Shown piece by piece: positions 17,170 through 24,624 of a stretch of DNA of 64,000 bases. A program made the position numbers and the translations under genes. The stretch is taken from assembly GCA_965279295.1 (NCBI GenBank), contig CBDIHQ010000017.1. The stretch is one strand, 5' to 3'. The notes below the pieces were generated by a model that was given only the letters and a program-made list of their open reading frames with translations, was not told the DNA's origin and made no database searches. Within the stretch, counting starts at the first letter, position 1; every line of letters begins with the position of its first letter. Source of the stretch: Aquabacter sp965279295 (GTDB taxonomy: Bacteria; Pseudomonadota; Alphaproteobacteria; Rhizobiales; Xanthobacteraceae).

Positions 17170-18441
17170 TCAGAGGCTGCACGGGTTCTGTTCTCGGGTG
17201 GGGTAGATGCTTTCCAGCGGCTCATTCGGGTTCGGCACCGCGGCGCCGAGCTGGAGCATGTCCCACTTGTCCTTGATCTCAGCCTTCGGCTTCACCGTGA
17301 AGGGATAGGCCTCCTGGATGAGCTGGTGGTCCCAGGAGCGGAAATAGGCCTTGCGAGCCTTGAGGATGTCGAACTCGGCGCCCTTTTCCAGATAGGCCGC
17401 GATCACGTCGGTATCGACGGACTTGGTCTCGTTCATCGCCTGTGCGGTGAGCTTCAGGGTGATGTACTGGATCCAGGCGTGGTTCTCAGGCGGCTTGCCG
17501 TTCTTCTGGATGAACTTGGCGACGAACGCCTTGGAGCCGGGGGTATCCAGGGTGTGATACCAGACGGTGGGCCAAGTGCCGGACAGGTTGCCCTCGCCAG
17601 CGGCCCAGGCATCCGCCGTGTTCAGATTGAAGCCGACAATGGGGTAGGGCAGGCCGAATTCGGCGTATTGCTTGATGAGGTTGGTGACCTGGTTGCCCGC
17701 GAGGTTGGAGCACACCACGTCCGGTCGCGCCTGGCGGATTTTCAGCAGATAGGGGCTGAAGTCGGTGACGTCGGTGGCCACCAATTCGTCGCCCACCAGA
17801 ATGCCGCCATGGGTGCCGAAGAAGGACTTGGCGGCGCGCAGCAGGTCATGACCGAACACGTAGTCGGCGGTGAGGGTGACGAATTTCTTGCCCTTCACCA
17901 TGTTGTCGCGCAGCAGGGCGCTGCCCACCGCATTGACCATCACCGTGTTTGGGATGTCGATGCAGAACATATACTTGTTGCAGCTCTTGCCGCGCAGCGT
18001 GTCGGAGCGCGCGCCGATGGAGAGGAACAGGCGCTTGTTGCGCGCCGCCACCTGCGAAATGGCGAGCGCGGAGGCAGAGGAAATTTCGCCCATGAGGAGG
18101 GCCGCGCCGTCGCGGTCCAGCATGCGCTGGGCCTTGGTGGCGGCGGTGTCGGGATTGATGGAATCCTCTGACATGACCTGGATCGGCCGGCCCATGACGC
18201 CGCCGGCCGCGTTGATCTCCTCCTCGGCCATCTTGATGCCCAGCACGGCATAGCTTCCCAGGGCACCCAGGAACCCGGTCATGGGCGTGAGATGGCCGAT
18301 CTTGATCGCGTCGGCCTGCGCCTTGACGATGGCGGGAAAGCCGAGAGTGGCGGCGGCGGTGAGGCCGGCGCCGAGCTTAAGGGTGTTGCGCCGGCTGATG
18401 GCCCCGGATACGGCTTCTCGTCCCTTGAAAGGGTCGTTCAT
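17170..18441 (-). CDS. Liv-type ABC transporter substrate-binding protein (system 2), Tat signal
   Basis: Periplasmic receptor of system 2, 423 residues. The N-terminus has a twin-arginine signal (SRRNTLKLGAG, hydrophobic stretch, cleavage near VKAQ at about residue 40), then the family opening IKIGHLTPMTGFLGALGSYA and INAAGGVMGRPIQVMSEDSI. The start is ATG 18441, preceded by GGGAGGAAA; a longer frame to 18534 is not needed. Tat export suggests folding before export. The sequence is clearly different from the system 1 receptor, so the two transporters probably take up different, related compounds. Confidence 0.9.
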   Translation of the reverse strand: MNDPFKGREAVSGAISRRNTLKLGAGLTAAATLGFPAIVKAQADAIKIGHLTPMTGFLGALGSYAVLGIKMAEEEINAAGGVMGRPIQVMSEDSINPDTAATKAQRMLDRDGAALLMGEISSASALAISQVAARNKRLFLSIGARSDTLRGKSCNKYMFCIDIPNTVMVNAVGSALLRDNMVKGKKFVTLTADYVFGHDLLRAAKSFFGTHGGILVGDELVATDVTDFSPYLLKIRQARPDVVCSNLAGNQVTNLIKQYAEFGLPYPIVGFNLNTADAWAAGEGNLSGTWPTVWYHTLDTPGSKAFVAKFIQKNGKPPENHAWIQYITLKLTAQAMNETKSVDTDVIAAYLEKGAEFDILKARKAYFRSWDHQLIQEAYPFTVKPKAEIKDKWDMLQLGAAVPNPNEPLESIYPTREQNPCSL

Positions 18442-18570
18442 GCTGTTTCCTCCCGGTTGGACGACTTCAGTCGTCTCTTCAGTTGAACAGGTCTTCAGTT
18501 GAACAGGCTTGGGTCCTGACCGGCCTTCGGCCACTTACGCAGACACCCGGATAAGCTTTGTACGCGCGGC

Positions 18571-18942
18571 TCAGTCGTCGCTGGGCGGCGTGGTGATGAC
18601 GAGGAAGACGAGATCCACCAGCCCGCTGTTGGCGATATTGTGGGGGACGCCCGGCGGCAGGTAGATCACGTCGTGCTTGCGCACCAGATAGCTCTTGCCG
18701 TCGATCTCCATGAGACCTTCGCCGTCGAGCACATGGTAAATCTGCTCCTGCACCTTGTGGCTATGGACCGCCACATGCGCCATCGGCTGATACATGGAGA
18801 TGCGATAATCCAGCAGCTTGGTCGGCGCCGTGCCCGGCTGAACCAGCGGCTTGGACAGCGCACCGCCGAAATGGTTCGGATATTCCAGCCACGGCACTTC
18901 CGCGATGTTGCGGATGGACCATCCGCCGTTGCCCTCGATCAT
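18571..18942 (-). CDS. Small single-domain cupin protein
   Basis: A 123-residue cupin-2 family protein. The metal-site pattern is visible: AHVAVHSHKVQEQIYHVLDG gives the His/His/Glu cluster of motif 1, and YLPPGVPHNIANSG carries the His of motif 2. Such small cupins act as isomerases, dioxygenases, decarboxylases or ligand sensors, so the reaction is open. GGGAGGACAGG precedes ATG 18942. The gene lies between the ThDP enzyme and the system 2 receptor in the minus-strand operon, and three tandem 14-bp repeats sit directly upstream of its ribosome-binding site. Confidence 0.85.
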   Translation of the reverse strand: MIEGNGGWSIRNIAEVPWLEYPNHFGGALSKPLVQPGTAPTKLLDYRISMYQPMAHVAVHSHKVQEQIYHVLDGEGLMEIDGKSYLVRKHDVIYLPPGVPHNIANSGLVDLVFLVITTPPSDD

Positions 18943-18953
18943 CCTGTCCTCCC

Positions 18954-18995
18954 GTTTATTCTCTGCCGTTTATTGTCTGCCGTTTATTCTTTGCC
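18954..18995. repeat. Three tandem 14-bp repeats upstream of the cupin gene
   Basis: GTTTATTCTCTGCC (18954-18967), GTTTATTGTCTGCC (18968-18981) and GTTTATTCTTTGCC (18982-18995) follow each other without gaps, each of the last two differing from the first by one base. They abut the cupin Shine-Dalgarno sequence. They may be a slippage product or a binding site. Confidence 0.8.
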
Positions 18996-19005
18996 GGTGG
19001 CTTCC

Positions 19006-19034
19006 AGAGCGCCCGCCGGTGCGGCGGGCGCTCT
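19006..19034 (-). other. Intercistronic hairpin after the ThDP enzyme gene
   Basis: AGAGCGCCCGCC / GGCGGGCGCTCT is a 12-bp perfect stem with a 5-base loop, 12 bases after the stop of the ThDP gene. No T-tract follows in the operon direction. Confidence 0.65.
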
Positions 19035-19045
19035 ATGGGTCGGCA

Positions 19046-20842
19046 TCATTTCGCGGGTACGAGCGGCTCCGGCGACCACGGCGCGCCGAAGGCGGGTTCG
19101 CGGAACGGGGTCGGCGGCAGGTGCCAGGTGCCGGTGGGCGGCGGGCGCACTTCGGCGTCCACATGCACGTCGAGCAGGATCGGCTTGTTGAGCGACACCG
19201 CGTAGGCGAGCGCGTCCTTGAAGTCCTCGGACTTGGTCACGGTGAGCCCCTCGACGCCGCAGGCGCGCGCCCAGGCCGCGAAGTCGGGGTTGTACGGCTT
19301 CTTGTTATCGCCGTGATAGAAGGCGGTGCCGTGCTCGCGGCCGCCAAACATGCCCATCTGGATGTCGCGGATCGAGGCCCAGGCGAAGTTGTTCCAGATC
19401 ACCCACACCACCGGGATGTTGTACTCTACCGCCGTGCACAAAACGTGGGGCACCATGGTGAAGCAGCCGTCTCCGGCGATGGCGATGACCGGACGATCGG
19501 GCGCTGCGAGCTTGGCGCCGAGCGCGCCGGCCGCGCCGAAGCCCATGCCGGAGAATCCCCAGGAATTGAGGATGGTCTGGGGCTGACGGGCCTTCCAGAA
19601 CTGCATGAACCAGTTGTGGTTGACGCCCACGTCGCAGCAGATGATGGCGTCGGGCGGCAGCACCGCCTCGCAATCCGCCACGATGCGCTCGGGGCGGATC
19701 GGAGAGGCGTGGATCGAGAAATTGGGGCGGATGAACTCTTCCCACTGCTGCGCCCATCCGGCGATCTCGGCAAGCCAGGGCGCGCGTTTCTCGCGCTGTC
19801 CCTGCATGTCCTGGGCGGCGGCGAGGATCTGGCGCAGGAAGGTGCGCGCATCGGCGAGGATGCCGACATCGGGGGGATAGTTGCGGCCCAGCTCGTCGGG
19901 GTCGACATCCACATGCACCAGCTTGGTGTGCGGGAAGTTCCAGGAATAGCCGGGAATCCAGGAGGAGGCGGAGCGATCGTCGAAGCGCGCGCCCACCGCG
20001 ATCACCAGGTCGGCGTGGCGGCCCGCCTGGTTCGCCTCATAGGCGCCGTTGCGGCCGATGAAGCCCAGCGATAGGGGATCAACCATGTCGATGCAGCCGA
20101 AGCCGTTGGGCGAGGAGATGACCGGGATGCCCAGCGTGTGGGCGGCTTCGGTTATCTCGATGCTGGCTTCCGAGAGGGTGACGCCATGGCCGATGAAGAA
20201 GGCCGGACGCTCCGCGTTGCCGATCAACTGCATGACGCGCGCGATCTCGTCCTCTCCGGCGCCGGAACGCTGGGACAGATGGCGTGGCGCCGGCGGCGGC
20301 ATCTCCACGTCGTCCTCTTCCTGGAAGACGTTGAAGGGTATGTCGATATTCACCGGGCCAGGGCGGCCGGACAGCATGGTTGTGGTGGCCTGACGCAGCG
20401 CCAGGGGCAGCATGTCCACGCGGGTGGGTTGGAAAGACCGCTTCACCACGGGGCGCAGCACGTTTACGAAGTCCGCCTGATAATGGCGGTTGATCTCTTG
20501 GAACGGGGAGCGGTTAAACTGCGAGGTGGGCACGTTCGCGGTAATGGCGAGGATGGCGGAACTGTCCGTCAGCGCGCAGGCGAGCGGCATTACGATGTTG
20601 GCCGAGCCGGGGCCGCAGGAGGTGAGGGTCGCCACCGGCTGGTGCTTCACGCGGAAATAGGCGTCCGCCATATGGGCCGCCACCTGCTCGTGGCGCGGCG
20701 AAACCAGAGTGATGCGATCTTTGGCTTCATAGAGCACATCGAGCATGCCAACATTGCCATGCCCGCAGATGCCGAAGACATAAGGGATATCGTTGTCGAT
20801 GAGATACTCTGTGATGATCTCGGCACCCTTCATCCTGGGCAT
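19046..20842 (-). CDS. Thiamine diphosphate-dependent enzyme of the acetolactate synthase-like family
   Basis: ThDP enzyme of 598 residues with the three-domain layout of acetolactate synthase, benzoylformate decarboxylase and cyclic 1,2-dione hydrolases. The activating Glu lies in SPRHEQVAAHMADAY near residue 50, the central domain follows, and the cofactor motif GDGCFTMVPH...WNN is near 455-485. No separate regulatory subunit is nearby, arguing against a biosynthetic acetolactate synthase. The start is ATG 20842, with GAGGGAGA 11 bases upstream; the frame continues to a TTG at 20920 with a basic extension. It heads the minus-strand operon and could cleave or decarboxylate a 2-oxo acid or cyclic dione to an aldehyde for the downstream dehydrogenase. 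That role is inference. Confidence 0.87.
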   Translation of the reverse strand: MPRMKGAEIITEYLIDNDIPYVFGICGHGNVGMLDVLYEAKDRITLVSPRHEQVAAHMADAYFRVKHQPVATLTSCGPGSANIVMPLACALTDSSAILAITANVPTSQFNRSPFQEINRHYQADFVNVLRPVVKRSFQPTRVDMLPLALRQATTTMLSGRPGPVNIDIPFNVFQEEDDVEMPPPAPRHLSQRSGAGEDEIARVMQLIGNAERPAFFIGHGVTLSEASIEITEAAHTLGIPVISSPNGFGCIDMVDPLSLGFIGRNGAYEANQAGRHADLVIAVGARFDDRSASSWIPGYSWNFPHTKLVHVDVDPDELGRNYPPDVGILADARTFLRQILAAAQDMQGQREKRAPWLAEIAGWAQQWEEFIRPNFSIHASPIRPERIVADCEAVLPPDAIICCDVGVNHNWFMQFWKARQPQTILNSWGFSGMGFGAAGALGAKLAAPDRPVIAIAGDGCFTMVPHVLCTAVEYNIPVVWVIWNNFAWASIRDIQMGMFGGREHGTAFYHGDNKKPYNPDFAAWARACGVEGLTVTKSEDFKDALAYAVSLNKPILLDVHVDAEVRPPPTGTWHLPPTPFREPAFGAPWSPEPLVPAK

Positions 20843-20935
20843 CTTCGGCGGTCTCCCTCTTCGGCGAACAATTTCGTCTTGCGCGGATGATTTCCCGCGC
20901 GAGGTTTCTCTAGCATTCAATCATACCGAATACGA

Positions 20936-20949
20936 TCTCACAATATGAG
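20936..20949. promoter_or_regulatory. Candidate IclR-family operator, site 1
   Basis: TCTCACAATATGAG contains the dyad CTCA-N5-TGAG and lies in the AT-rich divergent gap between the ThDP gene and the flavoprotein gene. It matches the site upstream of the IclR gene (22782-22796) in 12 of 14 positions. A perfect minus-strand -10 hexamer, TATAAT, lies nearby at 20985-20990. Confidence 0.5.
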
Positions 20950-21091
20950 CGACCGTTAAGTCGTTATTTTGCCCAAGCGCGCAAATTATATGATTGAAAT
21001 CGTTAGATTTTTTGTAATTCGGCTTGCGCGCGGCCCTGATTCTAATATTGAAGCCCTGCATTTCATATTGAAAGAATAAATGGAGGGCGCC

Positions 21092-22750
21092 ATGGCCCAG
21101 GCCGAAGCGGTCTATGACGTGATCGTGGTGGGCTCGGGTGCCGCCGGACTTGCGGCGGCAACCTTCTGCGCAGCCGCCGGGCTCGACGTGTGCGTCCTGG
21201 AAAAGGATCGGGCGGTGGGCGGCACCACCGCCATTTCCGGCGGCATGGTCTGGGTCCCCGATAACAAGCACATGCGCGCCATGGGCGGCTCCGACAGCGT
21301 GGCGCAGGCGGAAACCTATCTCGAAAGCCTCGGCGGCACTCCGACGGCGGTACGCCGCGCGGTGCTGGAAGCCGGGCCGCGCGCCATTGCCCTCCTCGAG
21401 GAACGCACCCAGGCGAAGTTCCGGCCGGTGAAAATCTACCCCGACTATTACCCGGACAAGCCCGGAGCCACCCTCGGCGGGCGCGTGCTGGAGCCCGTGC
21501 CGTTCGACGGACGCCGCCTCGGCGCCTGGTTCGCCCGTGTGAAGCCGCCGTTGCCGGCCTTCACCCTGTTCGGCGGCATGATGGTGGACCGCGCAGACAT
21601 TCCCCACTTTCGCAAGGCGATGCGCTCCGTTCGCTCGTTTCTGCGCGTTGCGGAGCTGGCACTGCGCTATGGCTGGCAGCGCCTTTCCTATGCGCGCGGC
21701 ACCACGCTTTATCTCGGCAATGCCCTCGTGGCGCGTCTCCTCGCCTCCGCGCTCGATGCCGGTGCGCGGGTGGAGACGGGCGCGGCCGTGACCCGGCTCG
21801 CGATGGCGGATGGTGGTGGCGTCGCCGGGGTCATCCTGGCGGACGGGCGCACCCTGTCGGCGCGCCGGGGCGTCATTCTCTGCGCCGGCGGCTTTCCGCA
21901 CGGCCGGGACGAGGTTGCCGCGCATCTGCCCGCCAAGGCGCGCGCCTATTCCGCCGCGGACAGCGGCGACACCGGCGATGGCATCTGTCTCGGCCGCGCG
22001 GCGGGCGCTGCCATGGGCCTGCAGACGCACGGCAATGCCTTCTGGGTGCCGGTCTCGCTGCCCCCCGGCGCCCCGGCGCATCCCCACACCGTGACCGACC
22101 GGGGCAAGCCAGGCTCCATCATCGTCGATCGCCAGGGGCGGCGGTTCGCCAATGAGGCGCGCTCTTATCATCAGTTCGTGGAGGACATGCTGGCCGCTGA
22201 TGCCGTGCCGTGCCACCTGGTCTGCGATGCCGGCTTTCTGTGGCGGTATGGTCTTGGCACCATCAAGCCCTTCGCCCTCTCCACCCGGGCCGAGGAAGCC
22301 TCCGGCTATCTTGTCAAAGGCGGCTCCCTGGCCGAATTGGCGGTTAAACTGGGGATAAATCCGGCCGGGCTCGAGAGCACGGTGGCTGGGTTCAACGTCA
22401 GTGCCGTGAATGGGGCAGATCCCGCGTTTGGGCGCGGCGCGGATGCCTACCAGCGGCATATGGGAGATGGTGCGCAACAGCCCAACCCCTGCCTCGCGCC
22501 CATTCTCCAGGCGCCGTTTTATGCCGTGACATTGCATCCCGGCACGCTTGGGACAGCCGCGGGCCTGCAAACCGACGCCGCGGCGCGGGTGCTCGATGCC
22601 GGCGGCCAGCCGATTCCCGGCCTCTTCGCTGCCGGAAACGATGCGAATTCGGTGATGGACGGCACCTATCCCGGACCCGGCATCACGTTGGGGCCGGCTC
22701 TGACGCTTGCATTCCTGGCATCCCAGGCGCTTACGAACGGGCACAAATGA
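21092..22750 (+). CDS. FAD-dependent dehydrogenase, 3-ketosteroid Delta1-dehydrogenase-like
   Basis: Flavoprotein of 552 residues in the fumarate reductase / KstD superfamily, which introduces or removes a double bond next to a carbonyl. It has the FAD-binding GSGAAGLAAA (near residue 15), the second FAD segment EKDRAVGGTTAISGGMVWVP, and the C-terminal GTAAGLQTDAAARVLD and AGNDANSVMDGTYPGPGITL pattern of KstD proteins. The start is placed at ATG 21092 because GGAGGG (21082-21087) precedes it; ATG 21080 is possible. It is divergent from the ThDP operon and followed by the IclR gene. Steroid genes are absent here, so a smaller cyclic or alpha,beta-unsaturated ketone is more plausible. Confidence 0.85.
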   Translation: MAQAEAVYDVIVVGSGAAGLAAATFCAAAGLDVCVLEKDRAVGGTTAISGGMVWVPDNKHMRAMGGSDSVAQAETYLESLGGTPTAVRRAVLEAGPRAIALLEERTQAKFRPVKIYPDYYPDKPGATLGGRVLEPVPFDGRRLGAWFARVKPPLPAFTLFGGMMVDRADIPHFRKAMRSVRSFLRVAELALRYGWQRLSYARGTTLYLGNALVARLLASALDAGARVETGAAVTRLAMADGGGVAGVILADGRTLSARRGVILCAGGFPHGRDEVAAHLPAKARAYSAADSGDTGDGICLGRAAGAAMGLQTHGNAFWVPVSLPPGAPAHPHTVTDRGKPGSIIVDRQGRRFANEARSYHQFVEDMLAADAVPCHLVCDAGFLWRYGLGTIKPFALSTRAEEASGYLVKGGSLAELAVKLGINPAGLESTVAGFNVSAVNGADPAFGRGADAYQRHMGDGAQQPNPCLAPILQAPFYAVTLHPGTLGTAAGLQTDAAARVLDAGGQPIPGLFAAGNDANSVMDGTYPGPGITLGPALTLAFLASQALTNGHK

Positions 22751-22781
22751 GTGGCGGTTTGACTGGCCGCTGGCTTGGGTG

Positions 22782-22796
22782 TCTCATAATGTGAGA
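22782..22796. promoter_or_regulatory. Candidate IclR-family operator, site 2
   Basis: TCTCATAATGTGAGA is a perfect 5-bp-arm palindrome (TCTCA-N5-TGAGA), 42 bases upstream of the IclR start codon, and resembles site 1 closely. Autoregulation plus control of the divergent catabolic genes would fit the family. Confidence 0.55.
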
Positions 22797-22838
22797 TGAA
22801 CATGCCGTGGCTTGGGTCCCGGCTGAGAGGAGCAAAGA

Positions 22839-23675
22839 ATGCCGCGTCAGGCGACGGTGCCGGCCGAAGGTGCGTCCACTGAGACGGGCGAGGCGAAGAC
22901 GGGTGGCGTGCAGTCCCTGGAGCGTGCTTTCGGCATCCTTGAGGAAGTGGCGCGGCACCGGCAGGGCATCAGCCTCGCGGAACTCGCGAAGACCATCGGC
23001 CTGCACACCTCCACCACCTTCCATCTCGCCAAGACATTGGTGAATCTCGGCTATCTCCGGCAGGCGCAGGACAGCCGGCGCTATCACGTCGGCGCAATGG
23101 TCTTCAGCCTCGCGGCGAACGCCCTGAACGAGATCGAATTGGTGGGCCTTGCCACTCCGATTCTGGAGGAAATCGCGCGCGAGACCGGGGAAACCGCGCA
23201 CTTCGCCATCCGCTCCGGAGACGAGGTGGTGGTTGCGGCGCGGGCCATGGGCACGGGGGCATTCCAACTCGTGGACCGGGCCGGCGGGCTGCGCCCCGCC
23301 TATTGCACGGGTCTGGGAAAGGCGCTGCTCGGCGCCATGTCGCCGGAGATGTTCGAGCGCTATCTCGCCGCCGTGCGGCTTGAGCCGCTGACCCCCAAGT
23401 CCATCACTGATCCCGCGCAGTTGCGGGAAGAGATCGCCCGCGTGCGGCGCGACGGCCTCGCTTATGACGATGGCGAATTCAACACCGAGGTCCGCTGCAT
23501 CGCTATGCCGGTGAGCGATTTCGCTGGCCGAACCGTTGGCGCTATCGGCATTTCCGGCCCGATCTGGCGCCTTACGCTTCAGCGCTTGCAGGAGAAAAGC
23601 GACATCCTGCGCCGCGCCGCCGCGCAATTTTCCCGCGAACTGGGCAGCGGGCCGCAAGGGCGCGGGCGGAGCTGA
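22839..23675 (+). CDS. IclR-family transcriptional regulator
   Basis: Regulator of 278 residues. The N-terminal winged helix-turn-helix is at about residues 25-85 (GVQSLERAFGILEEVARH, ISLAELAKTIGLHTSTTFHLAKTL). The C-terminal ligand domain includes GLGKALLGAM and DDGEFNTEVRCIAMPV, typical of IclR effector domains. GAGAGG precedes ATG 22839. IclR proteins commonly control aromatic and short-chain acid degradation genes next to them. The two shared dyads in front of this gene and of the ThDP/flavoprotein pair make those its likely targets. Confidence 0.92.
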   Translation: MPRQATVPAEGASTETGEAKTGGVQSLERAFGILEEVARHRQGISLAELAKTIGLHTSTTFHLAKTLVNLGYLRQAQDSRRYHVGAMVFSLAANALNEIELVGLATPILEEIARETGETAHFAIRSGDEVVVAARAMGTGAFQLVDRAGGLRPAYCTGLGKALLGAMSPEMFERYLAAVRLEPLTPKSITDPAQLREEIARVRRDGLAYDDGEFNTEVRCIAMPVSDFAGRTVGAIGISGPIWRLTLQRLQEKSDILRRAAAQFSRELGSGPQGRGRS

Positions 23676-23690
23676 CCGACGCGTCTGTCC

Positions 23691-24464
23691 TCAGCCTCTC
23701 ATGGAAATGGGGATGAGGCGCTGCTCCTCGCCTTCCAGGCGCAGCACGGTCAGCGTCCCGGTCAGATAGGCGCCGGAATCGATGTTGATCCGATTGGGGT
23801 GAATTTCGGCCTCGCGCACGGGTGTGTGCCCATGCACGATCATCTTCGGGTGCGCCGTCTTGTGCGCGGTGAAGGCATCGCGAATCCAGATGAGGTCGCT
23901 CACCGCCTGGGCCGCCAGCGGCACCTCTGGGCGGATGCCAGCGTGGCAGAAGAAATAGTCGCCCACCTCATAGCTCGGCCGCAGATTGCCCAGCCACGCC
24001 CTGTGGCGGGCGGGGAGCGCGCGCGCGAATGCGCTGCGCGTGTCGCCAACGCCGTTGCCCAGTTGCAGCGAGCGGATATCCACCTCGTAGGAGAACATGG
24101 TCTCCAGCCCCCCGAAACCGGCCCAGCGGGCCAGTTCCTCGTCGTCCTCAAGGGCCTGGAGCATCATCTGCTCGTGATTGCCAAGCAGCGTCACCACGGG
24201 GGTGGGGAAGGCGCCGGTGGACAGGCGCTCGATCACGGCAGCGGAGCCGGAGCCCCTGTCGACATAATCGCCTAGGAATATGGTGGTGTGCTGCGCCTGC
24301 GGTCGCGTGCGCGCGTCTTCCTCGATGGCCCGCGCCGCGCGTTCAAGCAGATCGTCGCGCCCATGCACATCGCCGACCGCATAAACGACGAGCGGATCGG
24401 GAATGCGGTGAACAGGTCGCTGAGGTGGGCGGCGCTTGAACAGGCTTCGGGCGCGTTTGAGCAT
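23691..24464 (-). CDS. Serine/threonine protein phosphatase-like metallophosphoesterase
   Basis: Metallophosphoesterase of 257 residues with the PPP-family signature motifs GDVHGR (near residue 33), GDYVDRG (near 66) and GNHEQ (near 96), and a later VHGHTPV His motif. These coordinate two metal ions for phosphoester hydrolysis. The protein could dephosphorylate proteins, or be a bis(5'-nucleosyl)tetraphosphatase-type enzyme; sequence alone does not separate these. It is convergent with the IclR gene and lies 110 bases upstream of a bidirectional-looking hairpin. No kinase is adjacent. Confidence 0.85.
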   Translation of the reverse strand: MLKRARSLFKRRPPQRPVHRIPDPLVVYAVGDVHGRDDLLERAARAIEEDARTRPQAQHTTIFLGDYVDRGSGSAAVIERLSTGAFPTPVVTLLGNHEQMMLQALEDDEELARWAGFGGLETMFSYEVDIRSLQLGNGVGDTRSAFARALPARHRAWLGNLRPSYEVGDYFFCHAGIRPEVPLAAQAVSDLIWIRDAFTAHKTAHPKMIVHGHTPVREAEIHPNRINIDSGAYLTGTLTVLRLEGEEQRLIPISMRG

Positions 24465-24573
24465 GACCCCGGTGTATCATTCCGCCTCGGAGCCATTCAA
24501 GGCCACCGAGCCATTCACGGCCAAGCGGATCAAGCGCGCTTAAATTCAGGAGTTCGTGGGCTTACACATGCAA

Positions 24574-24606
24574 AAGGCTCCGAAGCGGTTTAGCTTCAGG
24601 AGCCTT
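24574..24606 (-). terminator. Terminator of the outer-membrane protein gene
   Basis: AAGGCTCCGAAGC / GCTTCAGGAGCCTT form a 13-bp stem with one bulged base and a GGTTTA loop. On the minus strand the stem is followed by TT after AAGGCTCC pairing, with further T's; on the plus strand CTTTT follows. It lies 18 bases after the minus-strand stop at 24625. Confidence 0.7.
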
Positions 24607-24624
24607 CTTTTGGTCGCTGCGCGA

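Noticed and set aside
19046..20842. Biosynthetic acetolactate synthase large subunit (IlvB/IlvI)
   Set aside because: No ilvN/ilvH regulatory subunit or ilvC follows, and the gene sits in a catabolic operon with a cupin and an importer.
20921..22744. Long minus-strand open frame (607 codons) opposite the KstD-like gene
   Set aside because: It is an antisense shadow in GC-rich coding DNA. The plus-strand frame has clear FAD motifs and a ribosome-binding site; this one shows no domain and a low-complexity Arg/Gly/His-rich composition.
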